DNA of 64,000 nt from assembly GCA_031002005.1 (NCBI GenBank), contig JARYHS010013630.1, positions 26,503,112 to 26,567,111 on the forward strand, written 5' to 3'. Source of the DNA: Vandiemenella viatica. Taxonomy: Eukaryota > Arthropoda > Insecta > Orthoptera > Morabidae. The notes below the pieces were generated by a model. That model saw only the letters and a list, made by a program, of their open reading frames with translations. It did not search any database and had not been told where the DNA came from. The position numbers and the translations under genes are program-made. Below, one piece after another: positions 54,071 through 64,000 of the stretch; position 1 is the first letter of the stretch; the number at the start of each line of letters is the position of its first letter.

Positions 54071-54079
54071 AAATGAAAA

Positions 54080-54520
54080 GGTATTTTGCAGTATCCACTA
54101 GGTACTACGTGTCCTGCAGACACGAAATCAGGATTCGATAGTAATTACGAAGGTAATTAATTCAGTAGTTAGGTGCAAAGTTGTTAATTCGGTATACAAC
54201 TACTCAGATCACGAGGCGTATCGGAATAGCTTAAGTTACAACTACACTCACTGACAAAAAAAGGAGCGTTGGTTATGACATGGAACGCCCTTTCACGTAC
54301 ATTCAGCAACACTTTCCTCCAAGGTGTCACTGCGAACCATGCAAAGCGTGTTTGACTCGGTTCAATAGGGGTGAACTATGCATTGCGGGTGAAATAATCA
54401 CTGCAGTGTATTGGGGGTGAGGGGGGGGGGGAGATTTGACCCCTGCGACAATTGCGTCGCGAACTGGTCAGGACTGCCATGACCTGTGATTCGTTTGTTT
54501 TATTTATTTATTTATTTCTG
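54080..54520. other. unassigned DNA with (TTTA)n
   Basis: No gene recognised. A TTTA microsatellite lies at 54497-54517, next to the SINE-A fragment. Confidence 0.4.
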
Positions 54521-54524
54521 TATG

Positions 54525-54650
54525 GACGAGGTTCGATTATCTTTATTGGGAGATCTGATCCCGTAATATACTATCCGGTTTTAGATTTTTCCATAGTTTC
54601 GCAAAATCACTCCAGGCGAATGCCGAGATGGTTCTCCTTCCCGTTGCTAT
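54525..54650 (+). mobile_element. SINE-A copy, fragment
   Basis: GTTTCGCAAAATCACTCCAG and GCGAATGCCGAGATGGTTC match the middle of the family. Both ends are degraded. Confidence 0.55.
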
Positions 54651-54659
54651 ACACTATCC

Positions 54660-55335
54660 ACTTCCTTTGAGCGGAGAGACACTTAGTGCCTATAAGCACC
54701 CTGTAGCGCCCTGGAATTACCCGGGGCATCACAAATCTCCATAATAAAAAAAAGCTTACTCCCCTTTCACAAGCTGCTTCCTAGTGTTACCACATTATTC
54801 ATCCAGGCCTCGTCGCATTATATGCGTTGTAAAATTCCAAAATTTTCTGAACCCGATTTCTATCTTCCAATGACCTAAAAATTCAGTTATCATTTCAATT
54901 ACTCAGTGAAGTTTTGGGTGTAGTGCGAACATTTTGGATATGCCAAATGTCGTCCAAAAGAGTGACTCCGGCAGATGACTTGGCTGTCGGACAATAGATG
55001 ATTGACGGGAGAACATGTAAAACAGAAAGTTCTTTTGATGTTTGCACCAGACGAATACTGGATCGACTGATTATAAAAATAAATAAATTATTAAAAGCGT
55101 CTATAATTTCTACATGTGTCTTTAATTTTCTGAAGTTTCTTAAATATTTTGATATATTTTTAGATAAGTACTTGATTCAGGCAAAAAATATCGATATTTT
55201 CTCTTGATACATATCGATAATAGTACTTATAAATATCGATACGACATTAACTGATTTTTTTCATTTACCCATCTCTATCAGTAACCCTTTTCAGCCTACA
55301 TAACTTTAAAGGGTAGGGATTGTAAAGAAGGTTGG
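54660..55335. other. unassigned DNA with TATCGATA motifs
   Basis: Repeated ATCGAT palindromes at 55185-55250 and CATTTACCCATCTCTA at 55263 resemble the end of a hAT-type MITE. No opposite end was found. Confidence 0.35.
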
Positions 55336-55339
55336 TCGC

Positions 55340-55412
55340 TGTCTTTTTAAAGGAATCATTCCAGCATTCACGTGGTGTTACTACAGAAAACTATGGGAAA
55401 CCGTATTTATCA
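55340..55412 (-). mobile_element. SINE-A fragment, degenerate
   Basis: TTTTTAAAGGAATCATTCCA and ATTCACGTGGTGTTACTACA line up with the SINE-A body but are strongly diverged. Confidence 0.4.
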
Positions 55413-55414
55413 CC

Positions 55415-55958
55415 GACATACAGTCTAACCCAGAGTACTTGATTCACGAGTTAAAATTTGTTAGTTTTGCTTTATAACAACTGAATTTAATTAAACAACT
55501 GCGAAAAAGTGCATTCAACTCGCTTAGGAGCTAGTGTATTGGGTATAGAATAAGATAACCTGGACGTGGGATATATTGGAGGTAAACGATGTTTCCAGGA
55601 AGTGGAAAGTCTGGTCTGCTTATTTGTGAGGCTGTGTCCTGTACCTTCCACGAACTGGCTAGTTGATGGCCTGGCATCCGTCCACCTCACGCTGTGTTGG
55701 GTAACATCCGGAGTACTAGGTAAGTGCAGGCGGCAGTAAACATAACAACTCACACAGAGGTAACATTACGCCCTATAGCCTCACTCCTCTATTTTCTTGT
55801 TTTTGCTTGCAACAGCTAACGATTACAATTTCCGATTGACAATGACGCGCTAACCTATAAACTTTAATGTGCTGTTGTCTGTCTCTCGTTTCATGTGTCC
55901 GCTTCTGATAATTTCTGCAAAGAAATGTTCCTCCAATTCAGTTTCCACATCATATTTA
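55415..55958. other. unassigned DNA
   Basis: No recognised gene or repeat. An 88-codon minus frame at 55487 is not recognised. Confidence 0.35.
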
Positions 55959-55959
55959 C

Positions 55960-56020
55960 TTCGCATTAGGAAGGACGCAGGTTTAAATCCCTGTTCCTTG
56001 GTTTCCTCAAATCACTCCAG
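55960..56020 (+). mobile_element. SINE-A head fragment
   Basis: CGCATTAGGAAGGACGCAGG, TTTAAATCCCTG and CCTCAAATCACTCCAG. It is truncated where a T run and the opposite-strand copy begin. Confidence 0.65.
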
Positions 56021-56035
56021 CTTTTTTTTTCCTCC

Positions 56036-56192
56036 TCTTATGGCTTTACACCTCGTCGACGTCGAGATTAATGGAACGTGAAGGAATTCGGCCATGTTCT
56101 TTTAAAGGAGGCATCCCCGCGTTCGCCTGGAGTAATTTAGGGAAACCATGCAAAACCCTAATCTGGATGCCCGGAGGGGATTCGAACCGCCG
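56036..56192 (-). mobile_element. SINE-A copy
   Basis: ATGGCTTTACACCTCGTCGA, GGAATTCGGCCATGTTC, TTCGCCTGGAGTAATTTAGG and GGGGATTCGAACC are all in order. It ends at the B box. Together with 55960-56020 it makes an inverted SINE pair. Confidence 0.85.
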
Positions 56193-56199
56193 AGTGTAA

Positions 56200-56895
56200 A
56201 AAAAAAAAAAAATCTCGCCAAGGAGATACGGTTGAGGTTTTAAAAGGAAACAGAATCCTTATAAATTCGCTCCATTTTTCCATCTGCCTTATCTTGATAA
56301 CCTAAAATATTTTTAACTGCGTACTACCTTAGTTATTATTGACCTTATCACGATAATAATGCAAATTTTTGAATAAACATGTTGTAATAAAAATTTTATA
56401 TGAGGTTTAGTGCAGAGCTGAAGAAAAGATTTCCTTTAGTTAAACTTCATGGCCTCACAAAATGCTGGCAACCTGCCAGTTATTTGAAAAATTCCACTTA
56501 GTTTGCTGGTTTCGCGCTATTCGACACGCAGTCTCTGGTCATTCTCAGGACTATCCAATGCTGACGGTTGGTTATACACCTCGTTATTTACTGGACTCTC
56601 AGAATATTTTGATTTAAGTTTTATCAAACCATTTGTGTGAAACTATTGACATAAAAAAAAGTAAAATTTCAAAATTTAAAAAAATTCGATACTTCAGCAA
56701 TTAATTTTTTCAACAATATATCATACACATGATTCGACGGATTTCTTGAATCTGATAATAGATATGTAGTAAAAATACATGTTTAAAAAATTATCAAATT
56801 TTTTTAAAGGAATTCATATAATTTTTTTTAAACAATATTTTGTGTTGGGTTTTTATATACCACTTGAAAGTCAATTTGGTATGACGTATAATGAA
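56200..56895. other. unassigned AT-rich DNA
   Basis: No gene or known repeat. A poly-A run (56201-56213) follows the SINE pair. Confidence 0.4.
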
Positions 56896-56898
56896 CTC

Positions 56899-57440
56899 TT
56901 GCTAGAACTTTTGCTAGAATCCTGCTGAATCGCCTTAAAATTATGTCAGAGAGAGTACTTCCAGAATCTCAATGTGGATTCCGTGCCTCGAGGGGCACCA
57001 CAGACATGATCTTCTGTGCTAGACAACTTCAAGAGAAGTGCAGATAACAACAATAGCCTCTCTTTCTGGTATTCTATGATCTAGAGAAAGCTTTTGACAC
57101 CGTGCCTAGATCTGCAATGTGGATGGTATTAAGACGATTTGGATGCCCTGAACATTTTCTGGGATTGATTAGAGCACTCCACGATGGTATGGTTGGTCAA
57201 GTCCTTTATCAGAACGACGCCTCTGAAAAGTTCCATATCACAAATGGTCTGAAACAAGGTTGTGTACTTGCACCAACACTTTTTGCCCTATATTTGGCAG
57301 CAATGCTCTACGAAACGTCATCTACAGGCGTGGAGATCAGATACCGGTTTGACGGAGGACTATTTAATCCAGCAAGACTCCGCTCATCAAGATTAACTTT
57401 CCTCACCCAGGTAACAGAGTATGGCCGACGACGACGATAA
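56899..57440 (+). mobile_element. LINE-C fragment (third non-LTR family)
   Basis: Only the first half of a reverse-transcriptase domain is present. It runs from the ARILLNRL region to just past motif B, where recognisable sequence stops before the YADD/FADD motif. Neither the endonuclease nor the 3' end is visible, so both ends are lost. It differs from LINE-A and LINE-B throughout. Confidence 0.8.
57080..57440 (+). pseudogene. LINE-C reverse transcriptase, motifs A and B
   Basis: The line starts upstream with ARILLNRL and LPESQCGFRASRGTTDMIF, then CARQLQEKCR, and after stops continues LFLVFYDLEKAFDTV (motif A). RSAMWMVLRRFGCPEHF follows, then ITNGLKQGCVLAPTLFALYL (motif B) and GVEIRYRFDGGLFNPARLRS. 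That last block is typical of a LINE group widespread in invertebrates. The frame is open from about 57070 to 57440, but stops lie before it and the catalytic motif C is missing. Confidence 0.85.
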
Positions 57441-57520
57441 TGAATTCTATTTAAAAATCCCTTGTCGCTCATCTTTTAGTGAATTCAGTTTAATGTACAA
57501 TTTGTTAATGGAACTTTAGG

Positions 57521-57690
57521 ACCAAGGGTATTGGGTGACTGCCAACGCTTGGACCTAGCATTCGACTAAGACGCGAGTTAGATTCCCGGTCCGACCATCC
57601 TGATTTCGGTATTCCGTGGTTTCCTGATTTATGCCGGGATGGTTCCTTCAAAAGGATATAGCCGCTTTCCTTACTGCTCCTTGTTTACAG
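57521..57690 (+). mobile_element. SINE-A copy, diverged
   Basis: ACCAAGGGTATTGGGTGACT is the worn head. GATTCCCGGTCCGACCATCC is the B-box region. CGGGATGGTTCCTTCAAAAG belongs to the body. The 3' end is truncated. Confidence 0.7.
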
Positions 57691-57694
57691 CCAT

Positions 57695-58470
57695 ATATCC
57701 TTTAACCTACATATTTCATAACGATTTTTTTGATAAACCAGTTTCTTTCTTGACAAATGTATATCGTGTGGTTGCATATCAGTCTCTCGATCAACATATC
57801 TACCATTGATGTAGAACTAATCGGTCTGAAAATTTCGGTCCTATTTGTCTCCCCTGCTTTATCCGCCGGTACTGCTATCATATTTTTTCAGCTTCATTCT
57901 GCGTTTTCCTTTGCAGATGAAACGACTCTTAGCGTTCCATGCACTATGTTTCTTCTTACATTTTCTTGAAAGAATAGCGTCCAAAAGTGTAGATTCTGGC
58001 TCATACTGTTTTGTATATGTCCTATAGCAGGGAATGTGCATTCTGTTAGATATACAAACTTTGTTTTGTAGCTGAATATTTAACACTAAATTTCAAGGAA
58101 GCAGAATATGGGTTACAAGAATAGACAGGAAAATAAACGAAAACATTAGGGACACAGTCAAAGAGGAACAGCTGTTGGAAAGGATGGAGAAGCCGAAAGT
58201 ATGGGTATGTTAAGAAAATGGGGTGCTGAGGATTGCAATTTGCAAGAAACTTTTCTCATTCTAATAAGCAATAAGAGTATTCAGAACGTATAAGAATAAT
58301 CCTTACAAATTTTCCAGCTGTGGTTTCTATAGAACTTTAAAATAAATAAATTTTAATTGAATTGTGATAGAGCGCACGGTTCGATTTTCACTCTCCCTGT
58401 CTCCTAATTACCTACTTCTCATTTTTTATTACTTTAAATCCCTTGTGTTTAAATACCCACCGCCAGACAC
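57695..58470. other. unassigned DNA
   Basis: 58100-58215 reads TRIDRKINENIRDTVKEEQL and LERMEKPKVW on the plus strand. This faintly resembles the C-terminal region of endonuclease/RT LINEs but is too short to assign. The remainder is not recognised. Confidence 0.3.
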
Positions 58471-58474
58471 TTTT

Positions 58475-58868
58475 TCCCTTTACAAATTTTCAGTTCTTTC
58501 AGCGTTTTTTGTAAATTATGCATCACTTCTCTAGGTAACTTTTTCCAATCCCAGACCTCTTATACTTACGATAGAAAATCTTCCCACACTCTTGTGCCTG
58601 CAATCGAGTGCCAGCTAGTGGTCATGGTTATCTTTTACCTTCCATGCATTGCTTCTAGTCCATCCACCAATATCTTTCCACTCCTCATCACCAAAATGCA
58701 CCTTGTATTCTCCCATGACTCTCTTCACCCTCCTGCTGTCTTCAAGTGAATCTCATTCCAGTTCCTTTATCATATTAGTAAATGCTTCTGTTATGTTGTA
58801 ATTACCACTGAGATATCTAGCTGCCCTCGTTTGCACCCTTTACAACGTATTTAATAACCATTCTCGGA
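58475..58868 (-). mobile_element. LINE-A copy 6, coding fragment
   Basis: The minus strand carries the DEEW/DIGGW-type C-terminal LINE-A coding region (GAGTACAAGGTGCATTTTGG near 58695; GGAAAAAGTTACCTAGAGAA near 58540). The 3' terminal stem-loop is absent. Confidence 0.85.
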
Positions 58869-58869
58869 T

Positions 58870-59788
58870 TCTCTCATTATTAAATCACTTTTCAGTACGA
58901 GCGCACATTGACATCAAGATCTGCCGAACCTGTAATTTCAGTATTCTAAGAAAAAATCTTTAGTTTTCTCTCAAACGTCATTCAATCCACATATGCTCCG
59001 ATAGACAAACAGATCACCTGTCCTATATGATCTTTGTCTATAGCAGATAGAAAATCTTCTTTGTGGTATTCTCTGAGCCACTAGATTTTATGGAGTGTAT
59101 AAAACAGAACTTTTCTATCCTGAAAATAGCAAGTATCATTCTTCTGTGGGAGCCAAGTCTCCTTTAAAATTGACTAGGACTAACAAAAGCCATTTCCATA
59201 ACGTCGGTGAAAATATGTTCACCGTACCATACTTGTTGTACAAGTTTGCGTGGTGGCAGCTAATTTTTCAGCGGGGAAGAACTTGTGGGTTCGGCGGTGC
59301 GTTGCGGGCATGTCACACACCCGGGGCAAGGGGTCGCTGAGGCGCTAACACTGCAACCGCTGAAGATGTAATAAAGTGACCTATTAAAGACCCGATTAAT
59401 AAGCATCTTCTTCAGAACCTTTCTCGCATGCCAAACGCTAGTCAATATTTTTATCAACTAAGGTAAAAACAATCCCTCACAATAAATAATTGATCCTTAA
59501 TCAAGGTATAGGTTGAAACTGAACAAAAGATGGCTCAACAAAATCAATCCAATTTCTTCATTTATTTAAAATTTTCACTGATATTTTGACATATGAACAT
59601 AACTGTATTTGACTGCTTCCTGTAAGAAATTTGGTTTATTGTTAATGTTATACTTGCTGTTAACTATTATGTCTACTTCTGTACTGATTGTATTATAACT
59701 TTTAATCGTTCCTCCCACACCTCAGACGAGAGTAAATATTGCCCGCATAATTATAAATTAAAGACGATTCACGTTAATACCTACACAG
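58870..59788. other. unassigned DNA
   Basis: 59260-59350 is GC-rich with a short open frame; not recognised. The rest is AT-rich. Confidence 0.35.
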
Positions 59789-59789
59789 A

Positions 59790-60420
59790 CAAAAAGCTAA
59801 AGGCTGTTTTGAAATTTCTTTATTTATTGGAGAGAGTTGTGAGGGGATGTGTTAGAGAAGTGAGGGAATTGGGTTACCAAACTTTGGTCAGACTTCAATA
59901 TGATGGTTTTGTGTGGGACTCACATTTTGAATATCAAATACAGGAGTTGTGAAGGGGGCAAAAAAAAGCGCTGCTGGATTTGTGTTTGTAAATTACTGTA
60001 GAACACAATCAGTAACTGATATGATAAAGGAGCTGGAATCGGATCCATTAGAAAACGGAAGGACGGTGAAGAAAGCGCTGGGAGTGTACAAGGCGTGTAT
60101 TGGTGATTATGCGTGAAAAGAAATTCGTGGAAGAATTAAGAGAGGCGCATGAAAGAGAAAACATGACCTTGACCACAAGGCAGTACTCGATTTCAGGCAT
60201 AAGGAAGTTGGGGAGGGGGGAATTTTATATCGTAGGTAAGGGGGGTCAGGGATGGTAATAAATTACCAAGGGAAGCGATGTGTAACTTATGAAAAAGGCG
60301 GAGAGAATTTGAAATTAAAATTCGTATATGGAAAAACTAGGCGAGTACAAGGAAGGGTAAAAAAAGAATGTGTCAGGCAATTGTCACTGTGGTGTACGCT
60401 CCATTGCAATTAAATTAAAT
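59790..60420 (+). mobile_element. LINE-A copy 7
   Basis: LERVVRGCVREVRELGYQT is readable, then the FVWDSHFEYQIQEL block, then RTQSVTDMIKELESDPLENG. It ends with the 3' terminus TTGTCACTGTGGTG, ACGCTCCATTGCAATTAAAT. It has multiple frameshifts. Confidence 0.9.
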
Positions 60421-60429
60421 GAAAATGTT

Positions 60430-60705
60430 CTGTACTGATCTACTTTGCTATTCTGAATATTTGTACCAGTTCCTATATTACGCCATGACAAACGCTGATC
60501 TCTAAATAATCCCTTCGAAAAGCTTGAAACAAGAATCGAACATTCTATAAATCACGCGCTACTGAATAGCTCGGCAAACCAAACAATTTTCAATTCCTTA
60601 CATAATAATCTATTAATGCCAAAAACGTTAATTGAAACAAGGTTGAATATTCTGAATACTGATTACAAATGCTTTAAATTAAATAAATGCCCGAAGCACC
60701 AAGAA
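60430..60705. other. unassigned DNA
   Basis: Short AT-rich spacer between LINE-A and the SINE pair. Confidence 0.4.
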
Positions 60706-60925
60706 ACACTGAGAGATTAGCTCCGCATTCGGGAGGACACCGTTTCGAATCCCCGTCCGGGCATCCAGATTTGGGTTTTGCATGCTTTCTCCAAATAACT
60801 CCAGGCGAATACCGGGAGGCTTCCTTCAAAAGGCCATGGCCGAATTCCTTCACATCATTCCTTTTACCCAGTCCCATCCCGCCTCTAATGACCTCGACGT
60901 CGACGAGGCGTAAAGCCAAAAGTGA
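60706..60925 (+). mobile_element. SINE-A copy, nearly complete
   Basis: One of the least diverged copies: CCGCATTCGGGAGGACACCG, TTCGAATCCCCGTCCGGGC (B box), GGCGAATACCGGGAGGCTTC, GGCCATGGCCGAATTCCTTC and CCTCGACGTCGACGAGGCG, then TAAAGCCAAAAG. The A-box end is short. Confidence 0.9.
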
Positions 60926-60982
60926 GTGAAAAAAAACAATTATTTCGGCGATATTCCGTGAACTTTCTGAATATTTACAAAC

Positions 60983-61198
60983 CCACCGACCGTTGTGGCC
61001 TCGCATTTGGAGGACGTGGGTTCGAATTTCCGTCCGGCTATCCAGATTTTGGTTTTCCATGATTTCTCCAAATCACTCCTGGTTAATACCGGGATGCTTC
61101 TTTCAAAAAGACCATGGCCGAATTGCTCCCCGATCCTTGCTCCTGTACTTTCCCGCCTCTAATGACCTCGACGTCGACGTGGCTTAAAGTCATAAGCA
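60983..61198 (+). mobile_element. SINE-A copy, second of a tandem pair
   Basis: It has the same orientation as the preceding copy, 57 bases away, with CACCGACCGTTGTGGCC (worn head), GGGTTCGAATTTCCGTCCGG, CATGGCCGAATTGCTC and CCTCGACGTCGACGTGGC. It is followed by an AT dinucleotide run (61199-61212). Confidence 0.88.
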
Positions 61199-61214
61199 AT
61201 ATATATATATAAAC

Positions 61215-62690
61215 CGACTCTAAAGTAATTTAGTTGAATTTAAATGGTTTAGAGGCTGAAAACAATCACGTATATCTCGTAACTTCGAGTATTAAGAACA
61301 TAACTCGACTGTCTGAATAACAGAAGATAAATACCATTTCGTGAAATTGTTCCATCAATAAGTATATAATCCCGCAAGCACAATAATTGACAAAATATTA
61401 ATTAGGTTATGTGGGATGAAATACGGCACTCAACTTTGCTTTTATGTGTATTTTGTAGTTCCTGTAAGCTTGGACCCACCTCACCGCAATGTGGGAACTA
61501 ATATTGCTTGGTTTATTCGAATGACTGATTATTTTTAGTTTCGTCAGTTACACCTACGCCAGGAAATGATCTCGCTTTATCTCGTTAACGTTACGGACTC
61601 GCAGACTTTACCCTGCCCAAACATCGCGTATCACGCCTATATCACATCAAAAGAAAAATGTTTTCTGCCATTTCACTTGTAACGAATCGAGCGATTTTGT
61701 CCATGAAGAAGGATTAATGGTATTGTTAAAAGGGTGCAGCTTCTATGTGCGCAGTTCACTGAGTTGCCTAATAGGCTTTTTATTAGTTCATCGCAGGAAA
61801 TATTAATGATCTGCGATGGAAACTTGGCTGCCCTGAGCGCTGTGCTGAACCTGTTTGCAACAAGCGCCGGCAGCCTGGATGCGGTCATTTCCGTTACAAC
61901 TGTGACCTCAGATGAGTTATGACTGCGCTTCGAAGCAATACACGGAGCCCCAGCACCTGCTGTCAGCTGTTCATCTAGTTACCACCCACAAGGGCCTGGG
62001 AGGATCTCTGTTCCTGTTTTCTAACTCGATAATACCGTAGGAAGCTATGTTAATTAGAAACCATAACCTCAGTGGTAAGGAGTTGCAGGATAATCCAATA
62101 TTCAGTCTTTAACGACTTACTACGTGATTTGTGATGATCTTAGAGCAAGCAGACAACTGGTTTATGCTTCCAGTAGAGGACTTGGTTACTTAAGCTATTT
62201 TATTGGCGAGGTAGTCTCATAAATGACGAAGCTCTACTATTAACTTCTACTTCACATTTATATAAGAGCGACAGCAGAATGGAATATCAGACTAGTTTTC
62301 GAAGAAGCAAAAAAAAAAAACTTTATTGCAATACAATAACTGTACGGCTTCCCTATAAACAGTTTTCATACCAACTCAGCTGTAAAACCACAGAGCGCAC
62401 ATTGAAACTTCTCGAACACACCATAGAAGCCGTCGGGTGCTGCAGAAACTTAACAACGGCTGGACGCCAGCACAATCATTCAATTATTATTAAATAACTT
62501 TTAAAACAATTTTAGTATTCTTAATTCAAATAAAAATTAAATGTTTATTACTTCTAACGCTAAAACAAACAATTTATACACTTTTATGTTATTTTCATTA
62601 TAATAAAGAGTATGTAGCTAGAGTACGTCAAACAATAGTAGGCACAAGTGGCATACCTAATAACACTTTTTAACTGAAGTATTAAAATCA
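61215..62690. other. unassigned DNA
   Basis: Frames at 61734 and 62279 are not recognised. No repeat of this window falls here. Confidence 0.35.
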
Positions 62691-62885
62691 GCGGTAACGA
62701 TGTGATCTGCCATTCGGGAGGACAAGGATTCATATCGCTGTCAGACCATGCAGATTTCGGTATTCCATGGTTCCCTGAAATCACTGCAAGCGACTGTCGG
62801 AATGGTTCCTGCAAAAGGTAATGACCGAATTCCTTCCCACGCCTCCCCTCCCCCCATCCGCATATATTCTTTATGATCTAATGAC
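62691..62885 (+). mobile_element. SINE-A copy, diverged
   Basis: CATTCGGGAGGACAAGGATT, TTCCATGGTTCCCTGAAATC and AATGACCGAATTCCTTCCC are present. The terminal GTAAAGCC block is lost. Confidence 0.75.
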
Positions 62886-62888
62886 CAT

Positions 62889-63179
62889 CTAGTTGTGGTC
62901 TCCAGGTCGCCCTGCAGGCTTACTTATGGATGGTACTGACGGTTGAACGCTTTGAAGACGGTCTGTGACAGTGGGTTCCGCCCGTGGTGCCTCTGTGGCG
63001 GCGATGCGCCCCGCTTGGCAGATACCCAGCGCCTGTCGATAGGCCGCCCGACTCGCCAAGAATTTAAATTGGTTTTCGCAAGCTAACGTCACTCTGACAC
63101 GGCGCGCTTCACCCAGCTGATTCCACCAGACGCGAAAACGCAGGGGTAACTCGAAAATGATTCTCGTATCACCTAGCAC
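62889..63179 (-). other. GC-rich open frame, unrecognised (96 codons)
   Basis: A GC-rich block in AT-rich surroundings, open for 96 codons on the minus strand. It starts MLGDTRIIFELPLRFRVWWN and is rich in Ala and Arg. No domain, signal peptide or membrane segment is evident. It adjoins a SINE-A tail on the left. It could be an exon or the GC-rich head of an unfamiliar repeat. Confidence 0.2.
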
Positions 63180-63479
63180 TAACAGCGAGGATGTGAAAGA
63201 TTTTGTAAAACACAGTTTAAATTACAACTGAATACTTATTAATTGATATTTTCAATTATTATTTCAAAAGATGTTCTTATACCCGGTTACTTAAAAAGCA
63301 CGAAATGATGCGACTTTATCACAATGACCGACTTACTTCCGTCGTAACTATAATAGCGAGACTGTCTCCGCCCCTGTTTATTAATCCTCAGTCCGTTTAA
63401 ACGCAACTGTTTAACATTTTAAGAGCAAGCCGTTTGAACCCACCACATGTCAAGCTGTAGCGAGAGGTATCAGAATCGT

Positions 63480-64000
63480 TCTTATACTAGCGAGAATGAT
63501 GAGGGGATGTGACAGAGAAGTAAGAGAATTGGGTTACCAAACTTTCGTTCAGACCATTGCTTGAATATACCCCAATTTTTGTATGAAATACAGGAGTTGG
63601 AGGTCGTGCAAAAAAGGGCTGCTAGATTTGTCTCTGGAAATTACCGCAGAACACAATCAGTAACTGATATGATGAAAGGAATTGAAATGGGATTCATTGA
63701 AAGGCAGGAGGATGGGGAAAAAAGTCATGGGATTATACAAGGCGTATTGGTGATGAGGCATGGAAAGATATCGATGGAAGAATTAGGAGAGATGCATGGA
63801 AGAGAAAAGATGACCATGACCACAAATTGGCATTCGATTTCAGTCATAAGTATGTGGGATGATTTATTTCGTAGATAAGGGAGTCAGGGATTGGAATAAA
63901 TTACCGAGAGAAATGATGAATAATTTCCCAGAAACGTTGAAAAATTTAAAAGTAAACTTCTTCGAGGTCAAAAGTAAGCAGGAAAAATAAAGGGGCAGCT
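63480..64000 (+). mobile_element. LINE-A copy 8, runs off the window
   Basis: It starts GAGAATGATGAGGGGATGTG and includes the GGGTTACCAAACTTTCGTTC region. The open stretch is 63561-63878 (QELEVVQKRAARFVSGNYRR, TQSVTDMMKGIEMGFIERQE). It carries on toward the 3' untranslated region at the window edge. The WDPHF block is damaged (a short deletion near 63570). Confidence 0.9.

Overview
This window looks like nuclear DNA of an insect, most likely a polyneopteran (grasshopper, cricket, stick insect or cockroach lineage). It is AT-rich and gene-poor, and its recognisable content is almost entirely decayed transposable elements. The clues are a tRNA-derived SINE and a FADD-type endonuclease/reverse-transcriptase LINE of the kind abundant in orthopteroid genomes, plus mariner, Tc1, hAT and Harbinger-like relics. 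A run of exactly 1,000 N (672-1671) is a scaffold gap. The species cannot be named from the sequence. No host gene with a recognisable product, no true tRNA or rRNA gene, no CRISPR array and no viral gene was seen.

Layout. 1-5.5 kb: SINE-A copies, the gap, then mostly unassigned DNA. 5.5-8.5 kb: a TA-flanked mariner deletion derivative, a tailed foldback element, a second mariner relic and a LINE-B 5' end. 9.4-17.3 kb: SINE-A, a TA-flanked palindromic MITE, LTR-like repeats, a candidate TRIM element (LTR - primer-site-like motif - short interior - LTR), a hAT MITE, a Harbinger-like MITE and a transposase C-terminus. 19-23 kb: composite repeats with 140-bp monomers, SINE-B, an inverted repeat, LINE-B, SINE-A and LINE-A. 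23.2-27.5 kb: a Tc1-like relic, LINE-A, LINE-B and a hAT element with 8-bp target duplication. 29.7-38.2 kb: more monomers, LINE-A, a foldback element. 38.2-39.4 kb: the best-preserved LINE (LINE-B). 39.5-42.9 kb: a 170-bp-arm inverted repeat, then an alternating 140-bp tandem array of about 2 kb that ends in a LINE-like 3' tail. 43.5-51.6 kb: dispersed repeats, and a LINE interrupted by a hAT MITE. 52.2-54.7 kb: LINE-A interrupted by a Harbinger-like MITE, then a complete tailed foldback element. 55.3-64 kb: many SINE-A copies, a third LINE family (LINE-C) and three LINE-A copies, the last running off the end.

How it fits together. Autonomous families (LINE-A, LINE-B, LINE-C, mariner, Tc1, hAT) are present only as truncated or frameshifted relics. 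Short non-autonomous families (SINE-A, SINE-B, MITEs, foldbacks) are more numerous and often nested. The nesting gives relative ages and exact target duplications. The most novel item is a small foldback family with a hairpin, a one-sided tail containing CCGGGAAAA-like sequence, and 11-13 bp flanking duplications. The 140-bp monomer family, which varies from about 2 to 14 copies between loci, is the next most interesting.
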